DNA of 40,452 bases from Bacillota bacterium (GCA_021795465.1 JAJYPK010000012.1:1-40452), one strand, 5' to 3'; positions 1 through 8,259 are shown, numbered from the stretch's first letter. The notes: generated by a model not told the origin, from the sequence alone. A program made the numbers and translations.

Positions 1-234
1 TTCTATCCGCGCACACCCCTGGTCCAGGAATCCCTCTTTCCCCACATTGTGCATCGCACCGTCAGTCATTTCACACGCTATGTGCTTATCCCCATTGGGG
101 GCGAACAGATCACGGGGATCATACCCCGCGGAAAACTAGTCAAAGTGTCATTGCTGCCGACATCGAAGGCTGATATCATTTCTAGCATGCAAGAGTTCAA
201 GTCGGCCGCGGTGGCTCAGTACAAGGAGGCGTAG
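1..234 (+). CDS. C-terminal end of an unrecognised protein (5' truncated by window edge)
   Basis: The frame is open from the first base and ends with TAG at 232-234, giving at least 77 residues. The first possible internal start is a GTG at 49, but the frame reads through it from the edge, so this is most likely the tail of a longer protein. The visible part has a hydrophobic strand (YVLIPIGGEQITGIIPRG) followed by a lysine-containing amphipathic stretch, and has no motif I recognise. The stop lies only 5 bases before the next start, so it is probably co-transcribed with the SDR gene. No function is proposed. Confidence 0.55.
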   Translation, partial: FYPRTPLVQESLFPHIVHRTVSHFTRYVLIPIGGEQITGIIPRGKLVKVSLLPTSKADIISSMQEFKSAAVAQYKEA

Positions 235-239
235 CGATA

Positions 240-1106
240 ATGCGGGTAGCTATGGTTAGCGCAGGGCTACATGGTGTGGGCTATGCCATTTCGGAAGTCC
301 TGCGCGAAGGTCAATACCGTGTCTCCGTCTCTACCACGCAGACACCCGAGAATGTCGAGGCCGTCAACGCCCCGTGGCTTACGCACCACGGCGATCTGAC
401 GGTTTCTGGTGACAGTGCCCACTGGGTCGATAAGGTCATGCAGGAGTGGGGCCGCATCGACCTCCTCGTCAATAACCTCGGCCCCTATTTGTGGGACTAT
501 CCAACGATTGCCCAAACGGAAACCCGCGACTGGAACTTCGTTCTTCAAACGAACCTTACAGTTGCGTTCGAGCTAACCAAAGCCGTCGTTCCAATTATGA
601 GACGGCAAGGCGGCGGCGCCATTATCAACTTGGGGTTTGTCGGGGCTGGTACGGACCAAGGATGGGCACTTCGGGGTGCCTACGCCGTGGCTAAATCTGG
701 GCTCGCCTCCCTGACGCGCACAATCGCCCTCGAGGAGCAGCGACACGGGATTACCTGTGCCATGGTCTGCCCCAGCGATATCCGCGGTGCTAGCAAAGAA
801 TCCTGGACGCCTCCGGTGGAAGAAAAGCCCTATCGAGATCCCATAGGCTATGACGTAGCGCGTGTTGTCGTTTTTTTGGCGGATCCGCTGTCCCGCAATC
901 TGTCTGGAAATGTGATCGAGCTTGCGCCACGCCTCAGTTCCGATGAACCCACCATCGGAGACACCGTCTGGGTCGCGCCCTTGGCCATGCACGGAGTAAT
1001 AACCGACATCCGCCAAGAGTCTGGTCAACCACTCTATCTGATCCACCCGGCGCTCGGCGAGTCGGCTTGGTACCCGCTGATCCAATTGCAGAGCCCCCAC
1101 AATTAA
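240..1106 (+). CDS. SDR-family oxidoreductase with C-terminal SH3-like extension
   Basis: This is a classical-SDR-sized Rossmann protein of 288 residues. The dinucleotide loop is S7-A-G-L-H-G-V-G14, with Ala where the first Gly of TGxxxGxG is expected. NNLG follows at 78-81, the core Asn at 105, and the catalytic YxxxK as Y148 and K152. The usual catalytic Ser about 13 residues before the Tyr is absent: the stretch 131-147 contains no Ser, only Thr138. After the Rossmann fold ends near residue 232, a segment of about 50 residues (GDTVWVAP...HGVITDI...YLIHP...AWYPLIQLQ) looks like a small beta-barrel of the SH3/KOW kind, which is not a normal SDR part. The nearest relatives are FabG-like 3-oxoacyl reductases, but the substrate is unknown and the missing Ser means activity is uncertain. 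It probably shares a transcript with the upstream gene. Confidence 0.85.
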   Translation: MRVAMVSAGLHGVGYAISEVLREGQYRVSVSTTQTPENVEAVNAPWLTHHGDLTVSGDSAHWVDKVMQEWGRIDLLVNNLGPYLWDYPTIAQTETRDWNFVLQTNLTVAFELTKAVVPIMRRQGGGAIINLGFVGAGTDQGWALRGAYAVAKSGLASLTRTIALEEQRHGITCAMVCPSDIRGASKESWTPPVEEKPYRDPIGYDVARVVVFLADPLSRNLSGNVIELAPRLSSDEPTIGDTVWVAPLAMHGVITDIRQESGQPLYLIHPALGESAWYPLIQLQSPHN

Positions 1107-1111
1107 GACAG

Positions 1112-1143
1112 CGGAGACGCATCAAGCCCTGCCCCCGTCTCCG
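1112..1143 (+). terminator. Hairpin just after the SDR gene, possible weak terminator
   Basis: CGGAGACG (1112-1119) and CGTCTCCG (1136-1143) form a perfect 8-bp stem with a 16-base loop, starting 6 bases after the SDR stop. There is no T-run after it, so intrinsic termination is uncertain. Confidence 0.3.
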
Positions 1144-1480
1144 AGCCTCTGATACAGTTCAGAACCTCTACGAGGTGTCGGTCAAGCATTCCTATGGTTC
1201 GGGCGTCGAACACGGCGCTGTTCGGTGGAAGCCAGTTAACGGTTCGTGTGGGGTTACGGGATCCGTCAACTCGGAACCATCTAGCTCGCGAGCTACGAAT
1301 ATCGGATGGCTTTACGCGGGTGTTGTGGTGGCCTTTCTCCTGGGTTTGAGTGGCGTCGGCACTTCAAGCCCTTCCAAACGCAGGTTGTCACGTAGACGGA
1401 AGGGTTCTGACACAAGTGTGGCGCAATGGACTAAAGACTTCTAGACGGACTCTTCGGTGGCGGAGCACAGTTGTGATACG
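1144..1480. other. Gene-free stretch
   Basis: About 340 bases lie between the SDR gene and the convergent ASCH gene. Short open frames exist on both strands but lack ribosome binding sites and recognisable protein sequence. I see no RNA gene or repeat. Confidence 0.5.
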
Positions 1481-1957
1481 TCATCCCTCTGCATTGCAGC
1501 GAGTTCCTCGCGGGGTGTTTTCCGCGATGCATTGGCGAACGACTTGAGCTCTCATCTCAGGCGAGAGCGTGACCCAAATTACTGCACCCATCGGATGGAC
1601 ATAAGGCACAGATACCGAAAATTGTCTTGCTTTTGCTATGTGCCAAGCGTAAGTGTTCTTGTAGGGTAATCGGTCGACCACCTCGTCAGGTGAACCACGC
1701 AACCGGGAGTGGGAATTGTAGCACTCTAGGGTCAGTGGACCAATGCAATTAACCAACTCACAGGTGCCTAGTATCGTTCCCGTTCCACCAGCTATGATAG
1801 CTATAGGTCCTCGAAAGTGGGATCGAAATCCACGGATTTCCCACTGTTTTTCCCCTGTTACAATCATATCGGCCCACGGTTGCCTAATCACAAGACCTTT
1901 GTCCGGGACAATCATATCGTCGAAAAACGAAAGCTCGTTTATAGTCACCGATTTCAC
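1481..1957 (-). CDS. ASCH-domain protein
   Basis: A 158-residue protein whose centre matches the ASCH fold. GLVIRQPWADMIVTGEKQWEIRG (about residues 21-43) has the typical substrate-loop pattern of ILSLKPxWAxxIxxGxKxxExR. Next comes a PIAIIAGG strand, then a helix and strand containing GTCELVNCIGPL. ASCH proteins are beta-barrel relatives of PUA domains that bind RNA or nucleotides; some are amidohydrolases acting on N4-acetylcytidine. The Lys and Glu of GEKQWE are the conserved pair. The GTG start at 1957 has GAGGAG only 3 bases upstream, so the in-frame GTG at 1948 is a possible alternative. It stands alone, convergent with the SDR gene. The exact substrate is unknown. Confidence 0.8.
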   Translation of the reverse strand: MKSVTINELSFFDDMIVPDKGLVIRQPWADMIVTGEKQWEIRGFRSHFRGPIAIIAGGTGTILGTCELVNCIGPLTLECYNSHSRLRGSPDEVVDRLPYKNTYAWHIAKARQFSVSVPYVHPMGAVIWVTLSPEMRAQVVRQCIAENTPRGTRCNAEG

Positions 1958-2087
1958 CGACTCCTCGACTTATTAGCCCGGCAAGCACCGCATGAACCCC
2001 GCAAAACTCATAGGCTCGGGGGTGGTTTTTTCCTCATCGATCCGCATCCCGAGCTTCGTCGCAGTTTTGCCCATACTCCATCCATGA

Positions 2088-2393
2088 TCACTCAGATTCG
2101 GTGGAGGTGGTTGGTGTAAAGCTATCCAATACGCGAAACGCCGTACGAGCCTGCGGATACGTGACTGAGCCCCCAGCCAGCACCGCGAGGTGGATCGACT
2201 CGAGAATTTTTTCCCGGTCAATCGACAGTTCCACGCAACGAACCATATGGTACATCACGCATTCGTCGCATCGTGTGACAATTGAGATCGCGAGACCCAT
2301 CAATTCCTTCATGCGCATGTCTAAGGCGCCATCAGTGTACACCAATTGCTCCAGGTCCCCGAATTGCTGAAAGAACGGGTCCTCCTCGGTCAT
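2088..2393 (-). CDS. Carboxymuconolactone decarboxylase / AhpD-like protein
   Basis: A 101-residue, all-helical protein of the CMD family. The core is RMKELMGLAISIVTRCDECVMYHM, carrying the C42xxC45 redox pair and the following His as in AhpD-type alkylhydroperoxidase subunits. The second helix pair (EKILESIHLAVLAGG) is also typical. Such proteins act as thiol-dependent peroxidase partners or as decarboxylases; the CxxC favours the redox role. The ATG has GGGAGAA seven bases upstream. It is on the same strand as the broken GNAT gene, 160 bases downstream of it. No neighbour identifies a specific peroxiredoxin partner. Confidence 0.88.
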   Translation of the reverse strand: MTEEDPFFQQFGDLEQLVYTDGALDMRMKELMGLAISIVTRCDECVMYHMVRCVELSIDREKILESIHLAVLAGGSVTYPQARTAFRVLDSFTPTTSTESE

Positions 2394-2555
2394 ATCACGA
2401 TTCTCCCGGATTCGGCGAGCGGTGAAATCGTCTAAGTCTTCGATGGCAAAAACACCCCACAGCTATCATCTCATGGCAACGCCTGTCGTAGCAAATGGAC
2501 TAGGGGTGTTCCGGGCATTGGAAGCAGAAAGGAGGAAGAAAGAAAACAGTTAAGA

Positions 2556-3559
2556 CTAATGCAGTTCTTGTATCATTAGGACATTGCTTTGGTTAAGTTC
2601 CCATCTCTTTAATACGCGCTCCATTTCAAATCCCATTTTTTGGTATAATGCAATGGCCCGGAGATTGTGATCCGCGGTATCGATGGCCACATGAGACAGT
2701 CCCAAAGCGACAATCTCGTCTAATAGCTGTCGTATGACCGCTTTGCCAATCCCGCGACCCCACAAGGTCTTGTCTCCAATGAGTAGGTCGAACCCGCCCC
2801 AGCGAATAGTGTTCGGCAGTTGGTACGCGCGAACTTCCTCTTCGGTCAACGGATAGAATTGTGCATAGCCGATCGGAATCCCATCGTGAAGGATAACGCG
2901 AGGACGGACGCGAGAACCCGTGTACGTACGGGGCCCAAATTTCGCCTGGACCTGCTGGATATCGGAGTCCTCGCGGTAGAACTCGCGAACGTGTGGGTTC
3001 GCAAACCACTTTGCTAGCCGTTCCCAATCCTCGTCATCGTCACCGAGGTTCCGCAACGCGGTGGAATGCTCACTATTCGCATAGTCTTGACGAATGCTTC
3101 CTGTGGGGTGCCACACCAACACTTCGGGTTCTGGAGCAAATCCCAACCGCCGATACCGATCCTCGAAGTCGTTTGGGCACAGAATAAGAAGGTTCAAACC
3201 TTCGTCTTGTGCCCACTGTTGGATTCGCCTCATCAACCGAGAGCCCATGCCGTGCCCGCGGTATGGGGGGACGTATACGCGTCGGTTATGTAAGCCCAGC
3301 GGTACGCTCCTGGACCGGGCCACGGCACCTTGGAAATGTGTGTGACCCAGACAATAGATATGAGGCGACCCTTGCTCTCCGCGATCCAAATGGTTGCGTC
3401 GCGCTGTTCAATGGCCTGACAAACGACCATCAACACCCGATCCATAAAGCTGTCTCCGACAGGGGCATTTCCCGTTGCCTCGCTATAGTACTCCCCTAGC
3501 TGTTGCGCTACGACGACAGCGTCCTGTGCCCGCGCTTGTCGGAAGATGATGGGTTGCAT
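2556..3559 (-). pseudogene. Tandem GNAT acetyltransferase, frameshifted
   Basis: Two overlapping frames together encode one two-domain protein. The first runs from an ATG at 3559 (AGAGAGGGG upstream) and gives the N-terminal half of a GNAT domain ending in AYRWAYITDAY. The expected continuation, VYVPPYRGHGMGSRLMRRI with the acetyl-CoA loop RGHGMGS, lies in another frame that runs to 2556. The break is near 3270-3290, where one extra base or two fewer would restore YITD-VYVPPYRG. A C6 run lies next to the site. The second GNAT domain resembles the AAC(6')/IucB type, with IGYAQFYP, GGFDLLIGDKTLWGRGIGKAV and NLRAIALYQKMGFE. The target could be a small amine or an antibiotic, but the sequence does not say. 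It could be a real pseudogene, a sequencing error or programmed shifting. Confidence 0.8.
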
Positions 3560-3798
3560 GCCAAGACCCCTCTCTACTTCATGATCGCTCACTATGGGAG
3601 AGCCTAGCGGGTACGATAAACACTCTCTTACCAGGCCGCCATCTTTCTCCAAAATTTAGTTTACACCTCGGAACCCGAACGGTGGTTGAGAAGGTGGTAA
3701 TACTCAGCATCGCGAGGAAGTTGATAGCCCATTACTAAACGCCTCCATAGGTGCGTTGACGGCGCAATGGGGCCAAAGTAGGGCCAGACGCAGGGTGG

Positions 3799-4557
3799 TT
3801 AACGGCTCGATGGTGTGGTTTTCGTGGCCTTAGGAGTTGTGCTGCCCGGTGGTTCGTGGGTCAATTTGGCGTAATGCGGCGATTCCAGTACACTCCCGTC
3901 AAAGGCGTTAGCAGAGGGGAAAAGGGTCCATTGATCGATGACCGGATACGCGGCGGCCCCTTCCCATAGCCCATCGACATATTGACCCACTTTAAGCTGA
4001 CGGGGTAAAAATGAGGGATGAGCATTGCCTTCCCAGAGAAATTTGCTGTAGGGGGCCACATGAAATGTGGTCAACACAGGCATGAGCCGCGCAATAGCGT
4101 GACCGGTGCTGGTGTCCCCGATATACTGAGTCTTTTGCAAGGTTACGAGAGTTCCTTGTATCTGGCGGATAACCCCGGAATATCCATGAGGCTGGCCGGC
4201 GATGGTACTGGCGATATGCTTTGGAGTTGCAGCGATTGCTTCTCCCACAAAAAGATCCATGGAATCATGGGCTCCCTGCCAATGCTGAGGAGCGATCCAC
4301 CGACCTGGACCAATGGTCACGACCATGGAGGCATAGTGGTGAAACCTGCCGTCCGTCGTCAAGGCTTCTTGAACGTGCGATAGCGTCACCTGGGTAGAGG
4401 AGCCAGGTTGGATGGAGGTAATGGTTCCTTCAAGCTGGGGACCCCACTGGAGTGGCGTTCCAATTGCTCTCAATGGGGCGTTTTGACCACATCCAACCAG
4501 ACTCAAAATCGCGCCCATCGCCGCGACACCTATGACGAATTTCTTGCGTATAGACAC
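3799..4557 (-). CDS. Orphan secreted lipoprotein
   Basis: A 252-residue protein with a lysine-bearing N-terminus, a hydrophobic core and the lipobox LSLVGC (Cys23), so it should be lipid-anchored outside the membrane. The body carries repeated beta-rich segments (LEGTITSIQPGSSTQVTLSHVQE and YSGVIRQIQGTLVTLQKTQYI), which suggest two OB-like or beta-sandwich repeats. The tail is rich in Thr, Lys and Pro. The GTG start has GAGGAGG 8 bases upstream. I do not recognise a family. It is a single gene, with no partner showing its role. Confidence 0.75.
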   Translation of the reverse strand: MSIRKKFVIGVAAMGAILSLVGCGQNAPLRAIGTPLQWGPQLEGTITSIQPGSSTQVTLSHVQEALTTDGRFHHYASMVVTIGPGRWIAPQHWQGAHDSMDLFVGEAIAATPKHIASTIAGQPHGYSGVIRQIQGTLVTLQKTQYIGDTSTGHAIARLMPVLTTFHVAPYSKFLWEGNAHPSFLPRQLKVGQYVDGLWEGAAAYPVIDQWTLFPSANAFDGSVLESPHYAKLTHEPPGSTTPKATKTTPSSR

Positions 4558-4730
4558 ACGTCCAACCTCCTCAGAGTCTTCATTAACTTATAAACGGACC
4601 CCATAACCAAAACGTCACGTACTCCAGAGCCTCCGAAAATGTCGAATTTCGATCTCCCGAGTTCGTGTAAGCTAGAGTCCAACAAGTGATGCGTTTCATT
4701 CAGCGCTAACGGTGAGGAGGACTCCGCATT

Positions 4731-5162
4731 GTGGAACGATTTAAACTCATTGGCGCAGTGCACTTGTTCTTAATCCGGGGCCCGTACGTATTGCTACTTC
4801 GGCGTTTTAATACGGGCTATGAGGATGGTAATTATAGTGTGCCGGCGGGGCATTTAGATGGTGGAGAGAGCGTAACCCATGCTGCCATCCGCGAAGCCGA
4901 AGAAGAATGCGGCATCCGCATCCATTCCGAGGATTTAGATGTGGTGGGGGTAATGCACCGACGAGATTATGATGAACGTATCGATTTTTTCTTGACGGCA
5001 ACCCGTTGGGATGGAGTGATTACGAATGCCGAACCCCACAAATGTGACGATTTAAGCTGGCATGCTCTCGATAATCTCCCCAATAACACCATTCCATACG
5101 TGAAACATGCCCTGAAGAATTATCAACAAGAAAACTGGTTTATGGCGTACGGGTGGAATTAG
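4731..5162 (+). CDS. Nudix hydrolase
   Basis: A 143-residue Nudix protein. The Nudix box G40x5E46x7REAEEECGI is complete: R54, E55, E57, E58, G61. The metal-binding Glu cluster is intact, so it should hydrolyse a nucleoside diphosphate linked to another moiety (NDP-X). Preceding strands (AVHLFLIRGPYVLLLRR) form the usual N-terminal sheet, and the DFFLTATRWDG region resembles MutT/NUDT1-like sanitising enzymes. The GTG start is set by GAGGAGG 10 bases upstream; a later ATG would cut the first strand. It is monocistronic, upstream of the FMN riboswitch and separated from it by about 150 bases. The substrate is not predictable from sequence alone. Confidence 0.9.
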   Translation: MERFKLIGAVHLFLIRGPYVLLLRRFNTGYEDGNYSVPAGHLDGGESVTHAAIREAEEECGIRIHSEDLDVVGVMHRRDYDERIDFFLTATRWDGVITNAEPHKCDDLSWHALDNLPNNTIPYVKHALKNYQQENWFMAYGWN

Positions 5163-5309
5163 CGGTTGGACGTCGGGAGCCCAATGGTGATGTCACAATT
5201 GTTTTCAGAAGGTCGGGTAGGCAGAATTGGACGCAATGGCTAAAGCCAACCCGAAATTCCGAGTGATCCGCTTATCTTCTTATGCTAATCTAACATTAAT
5301 GAAATGTTT

Positions 5310-5466
5310 GACCTTCAGGGCAGGGTGAGGCCGTTCATGGCCAATTCCCGATCGGTGGTAAGTCAATTGTGACAAGCCCACGAGCCTCGATCTCCGTTTA
5401 GGGGTGAAAGGCAGGAACGGGTGCGAATCCCGTGCCGACGGTACAGTCCGGATAGAAGAAGGTGTC
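5310..5466 (+). ncRNA. FMN riboswitch (RFN element)
   Basis: The conserved RFN blocks appear in order: AGGGCAGGGTGA (5317-5328), ATTCCCGATCGGTGGTAAGT (5344-5363), AAGCCCACGAGC (5374-5385), then GTGCGAATCCCGTGCCGACGG (5421-5441) and CAGTCCGGATAGAAGAAGG to 5462. The outer helix P1 is GACCTTC (5310-5316) with GAAGGTGTC (5458-5466, one bulged base). RFN elements bind FMN and shut off riboflavin synthesis or uptake genes. Here no rib biosynthesis gene follows, only an EamA transporter. Confidence 0.93.
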
Positions 5467-5468
5467 CT

Positions 5469-5542
5469 ACCGCGGAGCGCGCCGGTGTTATTGATGTCGG
5501 CGCCGCGGTAACCCCTGAAGAGTCTCCCAAATGAGGAGGCTC
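5469..5542 (+). promoter_or_regulatory. Expression platform: GC hairpin and RBS-sequestering hairpin
   Basis: Two helices lie between the aptamer and the gene. ACCGCGG (5469-5475) plus CGCCG (5480-5484) pair with CGGCGCCGCGGT (5498-5509), a 12-bp stem with a 4-base bulge. GAGTCTCC (5520-5527) pairs with GGAGGCTC (5535-5542), 8 bp with one G-U and a 7-base loop, covering the ribosome binding site GAGGAGG (5533-5539). No T-run follows either stem, so control at translation initiation is more likely than termination. Confidence 0.6.
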
Positions 5543-5545
5543 GTT

Positions 5546-6400
5546 GTGTTTCCTATCGCGTTGGTTTTGGTTATCACGTCCGGGCTGTTAAACGCTGTGT
5601 GGAACCTTTTTGCCAAACGAAGCCTCAACAAAGGGGTATTTCTATGGTCGCTTCAGTGGGTCGCTGTCATCGTGTTTTTACCCTGGGCAGTGGGAGCCAT
5701 TAAGCATCGTCAAATCCCGCTCCAGGGGTGGATGTTTCTGATCCTCTCGGCACTCTTACATGGGATCTACGTGATGTTGTTAGTGCGCACATATGAGAGT
5801 GGGGAGTTTTCTCAGGTGTATCCCCTGATGCGTAGCGTCAGCCCCATCCTAGTGCCGATGCTCGGGATACTGATCTTGGGCGAGCGGCTATCCATTGTGG
5901 GATGGTTTGCCATTGCCGCCATTTCCGTTGGGATTTGGATGTTAGGAGATTGGCGGTTTTGTCGAGGGACGAATGATGGGCGTCCCTCGAAATCTACCGG
6001 TCGAGCGCTTCTAGTTGGTCTAGCCATTACGAGTTATACCACGTTCGATAAGGTTACTCTCCACTACATACCGGCCGTGACGTTGAACGACGCCGGCAAT
6101 TTCGCGAACCTGGTCGCCCTATCATGGGGGGCGGTGCGGTCGCGTGCTATAAAATCTGAATGGATTCGTAACGGGAAATCCATTGTTCTGGGTGGAATCC
6201 TGTCACCCGGCGCATATTTGCTGTTTTTACTGGCACTACATAGAGCACCTGTCGCCCAACTAGCTCCCATGCGGGAAGTGGGAACCGTCTTCGGTACCAT
6301 TCTTGGGATTATAGTGCTGAGAGAAACTCAAGGTCGGCGACGGATAATAGCGGCCGGATGGATTGCTCTCGGCGTCTTTCTGCTGGGTACCTGGGGGTAA
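5546..6400 (+). CDS. EamA/DMT-family transporter, likely riboflavin importer
   Basis: A 284-residue hydrophobic protein with the two repeated five-helix halves of the EamA family. Half one ends with the conserved P-L-x-RSVSPILVPMLGILILGERLS; half two ends with APVAQLAPMREVGTVFGTILGIIVLRE, the matching signature. The GTG at 5546 was chosen because GAGGAGG sits 6 bases upstream. The in-frame ATG at 5531 would itself contain that binding site. It lies directly under FMN riboswitch control. RFN-controlled EamA proteins (the ImpX type) and the related RibN family are known riboflavin transporters, so uptake of riboflavin is a good inference. It does not look like RibU, RibM or RibXY. Its true substrate remains to be tested. 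Confidence 0.85.
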   Translation: MFPIALVLVITSGLLNAVWNLFAKRSLNKGVFLWSLQWVAVIVFLPWAVGAIKHRQIPLQGWMFLILSALLHGIYVMLLVRTYESGEFSQVYPLMRSVSPILVPMLGILILGERLSIVGWFAIAAISVGIWMLGDWRFCRGTNDGRPSKSTGRALLVGLAITSYTTFDKVTLHYIPAVTLNDAGNFANLVALSWGAVRSRAIKSEWIRNGKSIVLGGILSPGAYLLFLLALHRAPVAQLAPMREVGTVFGTILGIIVLRETQGRRRIIAAGWIALGVFLLGTWG

Positions 6401-6430
6401 CAACTTGAAAGAGCGAGAGGTGAGCGCCGA

Positions 6431-6881
6431 ATGAGCGATGACAAGCGGATGCAAGATCATGCGGAAGTGATCGGCATTACAGGGATGATGGCCACTGGCA
6501 AATCGACGGTGGCCGAACTGTTGGCACATAAGTTTCTGCGTTCTGTGCATCTTCGCTGAGATCTATTTCGTCGGTCATCCAGTAACGGACGCGTACCTAT
6601 TTGGTCCGGGTTCCCCGACGATGCCCCAATGGCGTCTTTGCTATGCTTTATCAGCCCAAGGTAGCGGATGGCTATGTCCGGGCCGAATTTACGGTTGTTG
6701 TTCAAGTTGTCATCGTAGAAGGCGGATCAACGATCTCCAACCACCACGGGTTGCGGGTTCCTTTAAGATCCCAATGTCACTCTTCTTGAAACCGTGGATA
6801 CGGTGGGCGCAACCCCTCACGGGACAGCATCCCTGGAACTTCAGCGTCCGACCACGGAACCCCCCCGCGACGAGCTTCTAA
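6431..6881 (+). pseudogene. Decayed P-loop kinase-like ATPase gene
   Basis: The frame from the ATG at 6431 encodes VIGITGMMATGKSTVAELL, a full Walker A, then SVHLR-stop-DLFRR. Intact relatives have RGD here, so TGA has probably replaced GGA at 6560-6562. After NGR the frame is lost. A second frame near 6640-6725 picks up ADGYVRAEFTVVVQVVIVEG, which matches the next conserved strand of this small AAA/kinase family. A third frame near 6765-6800 gives DPNVTLLETVDTV. One nonsense change and at least two indels show loss of function. It starts 30 bases after the transporter gene, so it may once have been its operon partner. Confidence 0.7.
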
Positions 6882-7815
6882 CCCATCATATAAGGATCTG
6901 AAAAATGCGGCTTCTTCCTCAATTTGGTCGCTGTTCATTCTTGCATCACCACACTCGCCTTTCGCTTTCGCTCAGCACAAAGAGTAAAAACGTGCTCTGT
7001 TGCGATCGCCTGATGTCGATGGTCGCCTTCTGTTCCTTTGTGCCTTGTGAGTCATTGCGGTCAGCAGTGCCTGAGATGTTGAAGCCCGGCCAGATTTCAT
7101 TATGTTCACTGCATACGGAACAAAGCCAGTCGGGGAATCAATCTAGTCGAACTAATCTCCGCTAGTGAACTCGATAACAGGCGCTAGGCGCGGAACGAGG
7201 TTGAAGCGGCCTCCTCGTGTCCTTGGTTTAGGTATGCGCGCAATATCCATCATGCCCAACCACTCCACACCAGGTTGCGTCTTGTAGCTCCCAGCGATGG
7301 GCTAAGCCGTCACACCCACCACTTGCAGTAGTCCAATTGTGTCGGTAAGACATATGTCAACCCCACGATTTGGCTTGAGAAAAGCCCTCATAGAGCATAA
7401 CCCTTTGCCTGGTAAAGGTTACAGCTTTGTACAACTCATGCTGCATCATACGCATGGATAGTTCTTCCCCTATTCTATTTCTTTTAGAGATTTTTGCGCA
7501 CTAGTTAACGAGCCACCCCCGAGCCGACGAATCCTGTGACGAGCTTTACAGCGAGCGCTGGCAGGGCAGCGGGTTCCGGAAGGAATCGAGACAGGCTGAA
7601 AGAGATTATCGATGATTTTCTGGGTAGGATTTCTTGCTGAACTTATCGAAGCTATTCAGAGCCGCCCGTGAGCACTAGTCGTCCTTGCTCCGCAACCCGA
7701 GATTACAGCGTCGGGAAGTGGAACGGACCAAAATTGGGTATGGCGCTGGGTGGATGATCGAGGGGCTCGACCGCTTCTTTCGGGCCACCACGCCCCGCTT
7801 TGGGGGTGTATTCCG
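6882..7815. other. Degenerate gene-free region
   Basis: Over 900 bases without a credible gene. The longest frame (6905-7165, plus) has no ribosome binding site and a composition unlike a protein. A 32-codon minus-strand frame near 7363-7458 and fragments such as EGLDRFFRATTPRFGGVF (plus, ending at 7818) hint at old transposase or gene remains, but I cannot assign them. Confidence 0.4.
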
Positions 7816-7853
7816 GTGACCATCCGACGGCGCCATCAGTGTGAGCATCCGAC
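7816..7853. repeat. Directly repeated 13-mer, possible IS21-like element end
   Basis: GTGACCATCCGAC (7816-7828) recurs as GTGAGCATCCGAC (7841-7853), one mismatch, 25 bases apart. Short repeated blocks beginning GTGAC are typical of the ends of IS21-family elements, and the preceding DNA is degenerate. The assignment is tentative because no istA or istB gene is visible. Confidence 0.3.
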
Positions 7854-7892
7854 GTTCACGAACAAGCTGCGGGATTTGTGAGGTTTAACAAC

Positions 7893-8138
7893 ATGAAACA
7901 GTATGTTGAGGTTGGAATCGGTAATACATGGTGGGTGCGGACGGAAGTGGAGTCATCCGATGGAACAGAAAGCGAGATCCAAGGGATACGTCCCTTCAGC
8001 AAGATCCAAGGGGTATACCTGCGTTTGTGGGTCGGCAGGACTGTCTGGATCCTTAGTAGTAACGAAGGTTTTAAGAAGATGAGCAAGCGTCGTAAAACCT
8101 TTAAACTGTTGTTGGGGGTTTCGGGCTTTCCGCGCTGA
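7893..8138 (+). CDS. DUF3977-like small protein
   Basis: An 81-residue basic protein: MKQYVEVGIGNTWWVRTEVE, then a strand pair with GVYLRLWVGRTVWILSS, then a lysine-rich helix EGFKKMSKRRKTFKLLLG. This pattern fits the small DUF3977 proteins of Bacillus-group bacteria (recalled, not searched), whose function is unknown. The ATG at 7893 was chosen over an in-frame GTG at 7878 because GAGGT lies 8 bases before it; the site is weak. It sits directly behind the repeated 13-mers, in DNA otherwise free of intact genes, so transfer is possible. The frame is intact. Confidence 0.6.
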   Translation: MKQYVEVGIGNTWWVRTEVESSDGTESEIQGIRPFSKIQGVYLRLWVGRTVWILSSNEGFKKMSKRRKTFKLLLGVSGFPR

Positions 8139-8259
8139 TGACGTAAGGGAAGTCGGCGGCATTGCACCTCGTTTACGGTGGGGCATACGAGGACGTTTCG
8201 TGATCGAACGAAACGATGGAAGCCACGTGTTACCGCAATTCCAATATAATCGGCAGCCC

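Noticed and set aside
573-1100. 175-codon minus-strand open frame
   Set aside because: It is fully antisense to the SDR gene, which has clear family motifs, and has no ribosome binding site.
1067-1444. 125-codon plus frame after the SDR gene
   Set aside because: It begins inside the SDR gene in another frame, has no binding site, and its sequence is low in protein-like features.
6905-7165. 86-codon plus frame
   Set aside because: No ribosome binding site and a composition typical of non-coding DNA; the opposite strand also looks odd but cannot be assigned.
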